A DNA stretch of 8,405 bases from Gemmatimonadota bacterium (GTDB lineage: Bacteria; Gemmatimonadota; Gemmatimonadetes; Longimicrobiales; Longimicrobiaceae), in assembly GCA_019348265.1 (NCBI GenBank), contig JAHWJV010000136.1, positions 1 through 8,405 of the forward strand, in the 5' to 3' direction. Positions 1-6,100 of this stretch are shown in pieces. Made by a program: the position numbers and the translations under genes. Position 1 is the first letter of the stretch; each line of letters opens with the position of its first letter. Under the pieces are notes generated by a model. That model worked only from the letters and a program-made list of their open reading frames with translations, was not told where the DNA came from and did no database searches.

Positions 1-203
1 TCCGGAGTGGTACCCGGAACATGGGACCGCGGTCGCCTGCCGGGGTGAGCCGGGTAACCGCGCCTGCTTCTGCACGCCAAATGGCAACCAGAGCTTGCGC
101 TCGCGGCGTGGTCGCTTCCCGGACAACCTGGTTGCACCGGGCCACTTTCCTGACCGTTCCGCCCTCGCCCACCTCCGTTCACCGCCATCACGTTTCGAGA
201 TCG
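1..203. other. Upstream leader, no supported gene
   Basis: No convincing protein or RNA gene is seen. Two plus-strand frames stay open through this stretch, but their translations are rich in Arg, Ala and Pro and match no family I recognise, as expected by chance at this GC content. The frame of the downstream hydrolase is also open back to the window edge, so an automatic caller could place its start too early, for example at the ATG at 21. The region probably contains the promoter and leader of that gene, but I cannot point to a good -10/-35 pair. Confidence 0.5.
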
Positions 204-1664
204 ATGAGGACGCTCTTCCTCCTCCTGCTACTGGCCGTGCCCTGGGCTCCCGCGTCGGTGGCGCAGCCGATTCGGTTGCACCCCGAGAACCCGCACTACT
301 TCCTCTTCCGGGCCCGGCCGACGGTGCTCGTCACCTCCGCCGAACATTACGGTGCCGTGGTGAACCCGGATTTCGACTACCGGGTCTACCTCGACGCGCT
401 CGCAGCGGACGGGCTGAACTACACGCGCCTGTTCACCGGCTCGTACGTCGAGCCGCCCGGTGCCTTCGGCATTGAGAAGAACACGCTCGCGCCGCCCGGC
501 GCCCGGGTGCTCCTCCCGTGGGCGCGCAGCACGACGCCCGGCTACGCGGGTGGCGGCAATCGCTTCGACCTGGATGGCTGGGACGAGGCGTACTTCCACC
601 GTCTCGTCGACTTCGTCTCCGCGGCGGACCGGCGAGGGATCGTGGTGGAGGTGACGCTCTTCTCGTCCATCTACGGCGACGCGCAGTGGAGGATCAATCC
701 GCTGAACCGCGCCAACAACGTGAATGGAACCGACTCGCTGCCGCGGCAGCGGGTGAGCACCCTGCAGAACGGTAATCTGCTGGCGCACCAGGAGCGGATG
801 GTGAGGAAGATCGTCCGGGAGCTGAACCGGTTCGACAACGTGATCTACGAGATCCAGAACGAGCCCTGGGCGGACAACGGCACCCTCGCCGGACCCATCA
901 ACGCGTACCTCGCGAAATGGGAGGAGGAGTGGATGAACCGGGTGGAGTATCCGTCGGCCGCGTCGCTCGCATGGCAGAGGGCGATCGCCGGCTTCGTGCG
1001 CAGCGAAGAAGCGACCCTGCCGAACCGCCACCTGATCGCGCAGAACTTCACCAACTTCCGCTTCCCCCTGGCCGAGGTGGACAGTGCGGTGTCGATCCTG
1101 AACTTCCACTACGCCTACCCGGAGGCGGCCACGCTCAACTACGGGTGGGACCGGGTGGTCGCGGTCGACGAGACGGGTTTCGCGGGAGCCGCCGACAGCA
1201 CCTACCGCCGTCAGGCCTGGAGCTTCATGCTCGCGGGGGGAGGGCTCTTCAACAGCCTCGACTACTCCTTCACCGTCGAGCGTCCGGACGGCACCGACAG
1301 CAATCGCGCGCCGGGCGGCGGGAGCAAGACGCTGCGCGCGCAGCTCGGCGTCCTGAAGCGTTTCCTCGAGAGCTTCGACCTCGTGCGCATGCGCCCGCGG
1401 CGCGACGTGGTCGTGTTGGCGCCGGGCGCATTCCGGGAGGCGCTGGCGGATCCCGGCCGCGCCTACGCGGTGTACCTGGATCGCCCGTTAACCGGCCCGC
1501 TGGTGCTGGACGCGCCCGCTGGGACGTACGAGGCTAAGTGGGTGGATGTGATCACCGGGCTTACGCTGAAGCGTGAGCGCGTCGTCCACTCGGGCTCGCG
1601 GATGTCGCTCGCGGCACCGGAGTACCGCCAGGATATCGCGCTCCGCCTGGTCGCGGCGCCATGA
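204..1664 (+). CDS. Secreted clan GH-A-like glycoside hydrolase with C-terminal beta domain
   Basis: Predicted exported glycosidase of 486 residues, acting in the periplasm or outside the cell on an unknown polysaccharide. I chose the ATG at 204 because it is followed at once by a signal peptide (MRTLFLLLLLAVPWAPASVA, cleavage near Ala20); upstream in-frame starts would bury it. No strong ribosome binding site precedes it. Residues about 25-395 look like a cellulase-type TIM barrel. The likely acid/base is Glu220 in the IQNEPW motif and the likely nucleophile is Glu323 in VDETGF; an NFHYAYP motif lies at 300-306. Residues about 418-484 resemble the small beta domain (collagen-binding-like) that ends many DUF4038-type hydrolases, with a GTYEAKWVD signature. 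The overall pattern (HPENPHYFLFR, GNRFDL, NNVNG) recalls a widespread, mostly uncharacterised GH5-like family. Two sulfatases follow, suggesting a sulfated glycan substrate. The fold is fairly sure; specificity is unknown. Confidence 0.85.
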   Translation: MRTLFLLLLLAVPWAPASVAQPIRLHPENPHYFLFRARPTVLVTSAEHYGAVVNPDFDYRVYLDALAADGLNYTRLFTGSYVEPPGAFGIEKNTLAPPGARVLLPWARSTTPGYAGGGNRFDLDGWDEAYFHRLVDFVSAADRRGIVVEVTLFSSIYGDAQWRINPLNRANNVNGTDSLPRQRVSTLQNGNLLAHQERMVRKIVRELNRFDNVIYEIQNEPWADNGTLAGPINAYLAKWEEEWMNRVEYPSAASLAWQRAIAGFVRSEEATLPNRHLIAQNFTNFRFPLAEVDSAVSILNFHYAYPEAATLNYGWDRVVAVDETGFAGAADSTYRRQAWSFMLAGGGLFNSLDYSFTVERPDGTDSNRAPGGGSKTLRAQLGVLKRFLESFDLVRMRPRRDVVVLAPGAFREALADPGRAYAVYLDRPLTGPLVLDAPAGTYEAKWVDVITGLTLKRERVVHSGSRMSLAAPEYRQDIALRLVAAP

Positions 1665-1822
1665 CCTGGCGATCGACTCCTCCGTGCTCGACTCATGCGC
1701 CAGGAGTATCTCTCGCCCGGGAGAACCGCGCCGTGACTGCGCCGGGATCTCCGCGCCGGAGCCAGGCTCGCCGGCAGGCATCGTAACAACCCGACCACCG
1801 ACAATCAGAAGGAATCCCACAG
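1665..1822. other. Intergenic spacer, hydrolase to sulfatase
   Basis: No gene is supported in these 158 bases. A short perfect hairpin (5-base stem, 3-base loop) lies at 1749-1761 inside a looser pairing of 1741-1745 with 1771-1775. It has no T-run, so I do not call a terminator. The spacer is long enough to hold a separate promoter for the sulfatase pair, but no clear -10/-35 pair is visible. Confidence 0.4.
1807..1813 (+). promoter_or_regulatory. Ribosome binding site for first sulfatase
   Basis: AGAAGGA is a good Shine-Dalgarno match with about 9 bases between it and the ATG at 1823. It supports that start, which also begins a clean signal peptide. Confidence 0.7.
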
Positions 1823-3421
1823 ATGAAACTCGTCCGCTTGCTCCGCACTCTCGTTCTGGTGCTCGCCGTGGCGGAGGCGGCGCAGGCGCAGAGTACACGA
1901 CCCAACATCCTGTTCGTGATCACTGACGACCAGTCGTACCCGCATGCGTCCGCATACGGTAGCCGTTTCGTCCAGACGCCATCGCTGGATCGGGTGGCCC
2001 GCGAGGGCGTGCTCTTCACGAACGCCTTCGTCGCTTCGCCGGGGTGCAGCCCCTCGCGCGCAGCTTTCCTGACCGGGCGATACCCGTGGCAGATCGAGCA
2101 TGCCGGCACTCATGCAAGCTCCTTCTCCACGAAGTACGTGGTCTTCCCGGACCTGCTGGAGCAGTCGGGCTACTGGGTGGGATTCCCGGGGACGGGGTGG
2201 GGGCCGGGCGATTGGCGGGCGAGCGGGCGCACCCGGAATCCCGCCGGACCGGAGTTCAACACGGAGCGGCTCCAGACGGCTGTCGCGGGGATCTCGGCCG
2301 TCGATTACGCCGCGAACTTCCGCGAGTTTCTCCGCCGGCGGCCCACGGGGGCGCCGTTCTACTTCTGGTTCGGCGCTTCCGAGCCGCACCGGACTTACGA
2401 AGAGGGAGCCGGGATCCGGGCGGGTAAGCGACTGGAGGACGTGGAGGTTCCGGGGTATCTGCCGGACACGCGTGAGGTGCGTAGTGATCTTCTGGACTAC
2501 GCGCGTGAGATCGAGTCGGCCGACCGCCACCTCGGCTCCATGCTGCGGATGCTGGAAGCTGCGGGGGAGCTGGACAACACGCTCATCATCGTCACGTCGG
2601 ACAACGGGATGCCCTTTCCTCGGGCGAAGGGGACGGTGTACGACGCGGGGATCCACGTCCCGATGGCGGTGCGGTGGGGCGGGCGGGTGCCCGGCGGGCG
2701 CGTGGTGGAGGACCTGGTCAGCCTGGTCGACTTCACGCCGACCGTCCTCGAGGTCGCCGGCGTCTCCCATCGGGGGACGTACCCGATGAGCGGAAGGAGC
2801 CTGGTCGGAGTCCTGACGTCCACAGCGAGCGGAATCGTCGATCCCTCGCGGGACGCGGTATTCACGGGGCGGGAGCGCCACTCCTCCTCGCGGTGGAACA
2901 ACCTGGGTTATCCGCAGCGTGCGATCCGGACGGGTCGCTACCTCTACATCCGCAACTTCGCGCCGGAGCGCTGGCCCGCAGGCGCGCCACGGAAGTACGA
3001 GGAGAACGGCACGCTCGGTCCCATGCATGGGAGCTACCATGACATAGACGAGGGCCCGACGCTGGCGCTCCTGACCTCCCGCGCAGGCGATCCGTTTTTC
3101 CATTCGTACCTCCACCTCGCGGTGGGGGTCAAGCCGGCCGAGGAGCTGTACGACGTGCGAAACGATCCAGCGTGCCTTCACAACCTCGCCGCGGATCGCG
3201 CACACGCGAACGTCACGCGGGAGCACCGCGAGCGCCTGGCCGCGTTCCTCGCAGGCACCGGCGACCCGAGGGTGCTGGGGAACGGAGACATCTGGGAGAG
3301 CTACGAGCGGCTGAGCGGGCCCGCACGGAAATTCCCCGTCCCCGAGTGGGCACTGCCCGTGACGGCGCCCCGAGGGTCGGCAGAGGCCCCCGATAAACCC
3401 CGAGGAAGGAGCTCCCCATGA
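1823..3421 (+). CDS. Secreted sulfatase, N-sulfoglucosamine sulfohydrolase-like (S1 family)
   Basis: Predicted exported sulfatase of 532 residues that would remove sulfate from a glycan. The signal peptide covers residues 1-22, ending AQA before Gln23. Metal ligands Asp35-Asp36 lie in FVITDDQ. The formylglycine site is Cys75 in CSPSR (75-79), followed by AAFLTGRYPW. Further sites are His189 in EPHR, Asp260-Asn261 in SDNG, and Lys269. The C-terminal part carries ELYDVRNDP (441-449) and a GDPRVLGNGDIWESY tail typical of heparan N-sulfatase-like bacterial enzymes; substrate remains unproven. At 122-128 the sequence reads PGTGWGP, whereas relatives as I recall them have GKGW, so the sulfate-binding Lys seems to be Thr124. 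Length is normal and the frame is intact. The stop overlaps the next start. Activation needs a formylglycine-generating enzyme encoded elsewhere. Confidence 0.9.
   Translation: MKLVRLLRTLVLVLAVAEAAQAQSTRPNILFVITDDQSYPHASAYGSRFVQTPSLDRVAREGVLFTNAFVASPGCSPSRAAFLTGRYPWQIEHAGTHASSFSTKYVVFPDLLEQSGYWVGFPGTGWGPGDWRASGRTRNPAGPEFNTERLQTAVAGISAVDYAANFREFLRRRPTGAPFYFWFGASEPHRTYEEGAGIRAGKRLEDVEVPGYLPDTREVRSDLLDYAREIESADRHLGSMLRMLEAAGELDNTLIIVTSDNGMPFPRAKGTVYDAGIHVPMAVRWGGRVPGGRVVEDLVSLVDFTPTVLEVAGVSHRGTYPMSGRSLVGVLTSTASGIVDPSRDAVFTGRERHSSSRWNNLGYPQRAIRTGRYLYIRNFAPERWPAGAPRKYEENGTLGPMHGSYHDIDEGPTLALLTSRAGDPFFHSYLHLAVGVKPAEELYDVRNDPACLHNLAADRAHANVTREHRERLAAFLAGTGDPRVLGNGDIWESYERLSGPARKFPVPEWALPVTAPRGSAEAPDKPRGRSSP
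3404..3411 (+). promoter_or_regulatory. Ribosome binding site for second sulfatase
   Basis: GGAAGGAG lies inside the end of the first sulfatase gene, 6 bases before the ATG at 3418 and 9 before the in-frame ATG at 3421. Either start is plausible and they differ by one Met. The 4-base ATGA overlap plus this strong site suggests coupled translation. Confidence 0.75.
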
Positions 3422-4674
3422 TGCCCTGGCGCTACGTTCTTCCGCTCGCGTTCCTCGCGCTCTCCACGCCCGCGATCGCGGCTCAGGAGATCCGCCCGAA
3501 CGTGGTCGTCATCTTCGCGGACGATCTCGGCTACGGAGACCTGGGCGCATACGGACATCCTACGATCCGGACGCCGCGCCTCGATCGAATGGCCGCGGAA
3601 GGCCTTAAGCTCACGCAGTTCTACACGGCGGAGTCGGTTTGCACGCCGAGTCGCGCGGCGCTGCTGACCGGTAGGCTCCCGGTGCGCAGCGGGATGGCGG
3701 GAGACCGTTTGCGGGTCCTCTTCCCGAATTCCCTCGGCGGGCTGCCGCAGTCCGAGATCACCCTCCCCGAGGCCCTGAAAGAGCGTGGGTATGCCACGGC
3801 GGCCATCGGCAAATGGCACCTCGGGCATCTGCCGGAGTACCTCCCCACGCGCCACGGCTTCGACCAATACTTCGGGATTCCCTATTCCAACGACATGGAG
3901 TCGAAGCAGCGGGGCGATCCGCCGCTCCCGCTCATGCGTGGAGAGCAGGTGGTGGAGCAGCCAGCCGACCAGACCACCCTCACGCGGCGGTACACGGAAG
4001 AAGCCATCGGGTTCATGCGTGCGAACCGCGCCCGGCCATTCTTCCTCTACCTGCCGCACACGTTCCCTCATGTCCCGCTGTTCGCCTCAGACGAGTTTCG
4101 GGGACGGAGCCCACGCGGGCTGTACGGGGACGTGGTGGAGGAAATGGATTGGAGCGTTGGGCGGATCCTCGACGCGCTGCGCGATCTGGGGATCGCGGAG
4201 CGGACGCTGGTCGTGTTCACCAGCGACAACGGGCCCTGGCTGACGCGAGGCCTGCAGGGTGGTTCGGCGGGGCTGTTGCGCGAGGGGAAAGGCTCGACCT
4301 GGGAGGGCGGGATGCGCGTACCCGCCATCGCCTGGTGGCCGGGAACCATCGCCGCCGGCCGAGTCAGCGAGTCACTGGCCTCCACGATGGATCTCTTCCC
4401 CACCGCGCTGGCGATGGCCGGCGGCGCGCCACCGCGCGACCGGGTGATGGATGGAGTGAGCCTGCTCCCGCTGTTGCGTGGAGAGCGGCAGCCGCCGCGG
4501 GACCCGGTGTTCTTCTATCGCGGAACCCGCCTCTTCGCGGTACGGAAGGGACCGTGGAAGGCGCACCTGATCACCCAATCCGCGTACGGGACCGACGCTC
4601 CCGTCGTACACGACACGCCCGGCCTCGTTGCCGAGCAGGTTGGCGTAGACGTACGTGACGCCGAAGGCGCGTGA
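3418..4674 (+). CDS. Secreted arylsulfatase A-like sulfatase with replaced C-terminus
   Basis: Predicted exported sulfatase, 418 residues as read. The signal peptide covers about residues 1-22 (ending AIAA). The active site is complete: Asp35-Asp36 in FADDLGYGDLG, Cys75 in CTPSR (formylglycine site), Lys132 and His134 in GKWHLG, His214 and His218 in LPHTFPH, Asp270-Asn271 in SDNGPW, and Lys291 in EGKGSTWEGGMRVP. The pattern is that of arylsulfatase A / N-acetylgalactosamine-6-sulfatase-like S1 enzymes. Family-like sequence continues to about residue 401 (VVHDTP, base 4620). There relatives usually go on through a short strand region such as PLLY and a DPSE-type segment, roughly 40-60 more residues. 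Here the last 17 codons are instead antisense to a NAD+ synthetase fragment, so the protein is probably truncated. Folding and activity of this form are doubtful. It forms a tight pair with the upstream sulfatase. Confidence 0.88.
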   Translation: MMPWRYVLPLAFLALSTPAIAAQEIRPNVVVIFADDLGYGDLGAYGHPTIRTPRLDRMAAEGLKLTQFYTAESVCTPSRAALLTGRLPVRSGMAGDRLRVLFPNSLGGLPQSEITLPEALKERGYATAAIGKWHLGHLPEYLPTRHGFDQYFGIPYSNDMESKQRGDPPLPLMRGEQVVEQPADQTTLTRRYTEEAIGFMRANRARPFFLYLPHTFPHVPLFASDEFRGRSPRGLYGDVVEEMDWSVGRILDALRDLGIAERTLVVFTSDNGPWLTRGLQGGSAGLLREGKGSTWEGGMRVPAIAWWPGTIAAGRVSESLASTMDLFPTALAMAGGAPPRDRVMDGVSLLPLLRGERQPPRDPVFFYRGTRLFAVRKGPWKAHLITQSAYGTDAPVVHDTPGLVAEQVGVDVRDAEGA

Positions 4675-4761
4675 GCCCTCGACGACGAAGCGGCGGCGGA
4701 TCTCCTCCTTGCCGAACGCGAAGTGGCTGCCCGACGGGTTGAGGATCACGTCGACGCCGGC
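4600..4761 (-). pseudogene. Fragment of NAD+ synthetase glutaminase (nitrilase-like) domain
   Basis: Read on the minus strand, these 54 codons give a stretch typical of the N-terminal amidase domain of glutamine-dependent NAD+ synthetase (NadE): AGVDVILNPSGSHFAFGKEE, then the IRRRF, SRAFGVTYVYANLLGNEAG and VVYDG blocks. In that family this region lies around the nitrilase core. The usual catalytic Glu, Lys and Cys segments upstream, and the whole synthetase domain downstream, are absent, so this cannot be a working gene. The reading continues without a stop into antisense sulfatase sequence, where similarity ends. Its low-coordinate edge overlaps about 20 bases (4600-4620) that also read as plausible sulfatase on the plus strand, which suggests a short-homology junction. 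Identification is from recalled motifs. Confidence 0.7.
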
Positions 4762-4843
4762 GACGACGACCAGCTGCCACCGGGTCGGGCGCCCGCAGTC
4801 GGGACACGTCGTCGGTAGGCGCGGCAGCGGCGGCTCGTCGGAG
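4762..4843. other. Unassigned 82-base segment between two gene fragments
   Basis: This lies between the NAD+ synthetase piece and the beta-barrel piece and matches neither. On the minus strand it reads in frame into the NadE piece and includes CPDCGRPTRW, which resembles half of a zinc ribbon. That could be a third fragment or chance. No start, stop or site of note is visible. Confidence 0.3.
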
Positions 4844-4990
4844 CACCGGGTCACCAACTTTGCTCCGGGTGTTAAGGTGCAGCCATTCGCTCGGTCGAAC
4901 CTGTCCTTCGGCGTGGGCGTCGGGATCCCCCTTACCGACGAGCGCGATTTCGACGCGCGCGCGCTGATCTCCGCGTTCTTCCACTTCTGA
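4844..4990 (+). pseudogene. C-terminal fragment of outer-membrane beta-barrel protein
   Basis: The last 48 codons before the TGA at 4988-4990 read like the end of an outer-membrane beta-barrel protein. VTNFAPGVKVQPF is followed by SNLSFGVGVGIPLTDERDFD and a final strand, ALISAFFHF. Alternating hydrophobic residues and a terminal Phe fit the beta-signal recognised by the BAM complex. The frame is open further upstream, but there it is antisense to the NAD+ synthetase fragment and not protein-like, so the rest of the gene is missing. Candidate families include Phenol_MetA_deg-type or transporter-like barrels; I cannot choose between them. Without signal peptide and barrel body it is a remnant. 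Confidence 0.55.
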
Positions 4991-4997
4991 CGCCGGA

Positions 4998-5026
4998 GCC
5001 CCCCGGACTACCCCGGGCTGGGGGGC
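4998..5026 (+). terminator. Possible hairpin terminator between convergent ends
   Basis: GCCCCCC at 4998-5004 pairs perfectly with GGGGGGC at 5020-5026 around a 15-base loop, 7 bases after the stop of the barrel fragment. No T-run follows on either strand, so intrinsic termination is uncertain. The position between two converging reading frames is what makes it plausible. Confidence 0.35.
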
Positions 5027-5054
5027 GCCGCTGCCCACGCTCTCCTCGAAGCCT

Positions 5055-5078
5055 GCTCGCACGCGGATGCCGGCGAGC
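5055..5078 (-). terminator. Weak hairpin downstream of DUF1080 gene
   Basis: GCTCGC at 5055-5060 pairs with GCGAGC at 5073-5078 around a 12-base loop, about 38 bases past the stop of the minus-strand gene. There is no T-run, so this is only a candidate end signal. Confidence 0.2.
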
Positions 5079-5115
5079 GTGAGGAACCATGGTCAGGGCT
5101 ACTGGCGGGTTCCGC

Positions 5116-5901
5116 TCAGAAATCGGTGTTCGGCTCCTGCAGGTCCAGCTCCCTTATCCAGATGTTGCGGTATCGCACATCGTGGCCCTCGGCCTGGAGC
5201 TTGATCCCACCAGGGGTGTCGGTGATCCCCTTGCCGCCGTCGTTGCCGCCGTCGATTCCGGAGTTCGGCCCGCCCCAGACCTGGTTGATGCGCCGGTTGG
5301 TGTGGACCTTCACGCCGTTGAAGTAAATCGTCACCATCGCCTTCTCCGCGAGCTTGCCGTCGGCGAAGCGGGCGGCGCGGAAGACGATGTCGTAGGCGTT
5401 CCAGCGCCCGACCCCACGATACGGGTGGTAGGGGGCGGCGGCTTCGTTGATCACCGCCGCCATCCCGTGGGCGGTCGTGTCGCCATCCAGCACCTGGATC
5501 TCGTAGCGGTTCTGGAGATACACGCCGCTGTTTCCCCCGGGATTCGCGATCAGGAACTCGACGTGCAGCCTGAAGTCTCGAAATGCTTGCTTGGTGACGA
5601 TGTCCGCCGCGCCGTACCTGCCGTTCGCGGCCGCGGGGTCCGAGGTCATCAGCGCGGTGCCGCCGTCGACCGGGTCCGGGACGATCTCCCACTTGATCGG
5701 CAGGGAAGACGAGAAGCGCGGCCCCTCCCAGTAGGTCCACTTCTGGTCCAGCATGGCGCGAGTCCCATCGAAGAGCACCTGTGCGCCCGCCGGAGGCTGG
5801 GCGCCGACGCCGATCGCGCTCGCGACCCTGCCCATGGTGGCACACCCGCCGAGCAGCAGCGTCAGGACGCAGGAAGTGGCGAAGCTCGTGCAGCGGGTCA
5901 T
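5116..5901 (-). CDS. DUF1080 / 3-keto-disaccharide hydrolase domain lipoprotein
   Basis: Lipoprotein of 261 residues with a single PF06439-type (DUF1080, 3-keto-disaccharide hydrolase) domain, a concanavalin-like beta sandwich found in many polysaccharide-degrading bacteria. The signal peptide ends in a lipobox LGGC with lipidation at Cys20, so the protein should be anchored in a membrane facing the periplasm or surface. Domain landmarks are VLFDGT at 42-47, FRDFRLHVEFLI at 107-118, NSGVYLQNRYEIQVLD at 124-139, WNAYDIVFRAARF at 167-179, and the closing GGIKLQAEGHDVRYRNIWIR at 231-250. The ATG at 5901 has a GGAG site 7 bases upstream. Some family members hydrolyse 3-keto-glycosides and others are structural or uncharacterised, so the exact reaction is open. 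It stands alone on its strand, divergent from the DUF2339 gene. Confidence 0.9.
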   Translation of the reverse strand: MTRCTSFATSCVLTLLLGGCATMGRVASAIGVGAQPPAGAQVLFDGTRAMLDQKWTYWEGPRFSSSLPIKWEIVPDPVDGGTALMTSDPAAANGRYGAADIVTKQAFRDFRLHVEFLIANPGGNSGVYLQNRYEIQVLDGDTTAHGMAAVINEAAAPYHPYRGVGRWNAYDIVFRAARFADGKLAEKAMVTIYFNGVKVHTNRRINQVWGGPNSGIDGGNDGGKGITDTPGGIKLQAEGHDVRYRNIWIRELDLQEPNTDF

Positions 5902-5908
5902 CTTGGAT

Positions 5909-5912
5909 CTCC
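5909..5912 (-). promoter_or_regulatory. Ribosome binding site for DUF1080 lipoprotein
   Basis: GGAG on the minus strand with 7 bases to the ATG at 5901. It decides the start, which also places a normal lipoprotein signal at the N-terminus. Confidence 0.6.
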
Positions 5913-5975
5913 GTTTGGGACGTGGCGCAGGCGGTCGCCGGATCGCGGGGAAGCGTCCGAGCCCGCGGCGTCAGT

Positions 5976-6004
5976 ATAGTACGGGTGCGGCGTTCTCGAT
6001 TCAA
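5976..6004 (-). promoter_or_regulatory. Candidate sigma-70-type promoter for DUF1080 gene
   Basis: On the minus strand TTGAAT (plus 5999-6004) and TACTAT (plus 5976-5981) are separated by 17 bases, each matching the sigma-70 consensus at 4 of 6 positions. An overlapping TATACT (plus 5973-5978) is a better -10 but gives 20-base spacing. Transcription would begin about 65-70 bases before the ATG. Confidence 0.35.
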
Positions 6005-6055
6005 TGCGCAACCCGCGGCCGCGCCCCGGCGGTGATTCGCGCACGCGGCGGATGA

Positions 6056-6061
6056 TATATT
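6056..6061 (+). promoter_or_regulatory. Candidate -10 box for DUF2339 gene
   Basis: TATATT stands out in otherwise very GC-rich sequence, 39 bases before the preferred ATG. No convincing -35 is seen; TGATTC at 6033-6038 has the right 17-base spacing but a poor match. Transcription would start near 6067-6069, inside the palindrome described next. Confidence 0.35.
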
Positions 6062-6062
6062 G

Positions 6063-6076
6063 TGCCTGTACAGGCA
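6063..6076. promoter_or_regulatory. 14-base perfect palindrome, possible operator
   Basis: TGCCTGTACAGGCA is fully self-complementary. It begins two bases after the TATATT box, over the expected transcription start of the DUF2339 gene, a common place for a repressor site. A palindrome this long is expected by chance about once per 16 kb, so location is the main support. I do not recognise the regulator. Confidence 0.3.
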
Positions 6077-6100
6077 GCGACCCGCCCAAAACACCGATTC

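Noticed and set aside
1..203. Tail of an upstream gene (frame 1 stops at 46-48; frame 2 open past 203)
   Set aside because: Neither short reading shows a recognisable motif, and open frames are expected at this GC content.
1805..3226. Long open frame of 473 codons on the minus strand
   Set aside because: It lies opposite the first sulfatase, is rich in Arg, Pro and His with no recognisable motif, and follows from codon bias at high GC.
5089..5979. Open frame of 296 codons on the plus strand
   Set aside because: It is antisense to the DUF1080 lipoprotein, whose domain motifs, lipobox and ribosome binding site are clear.
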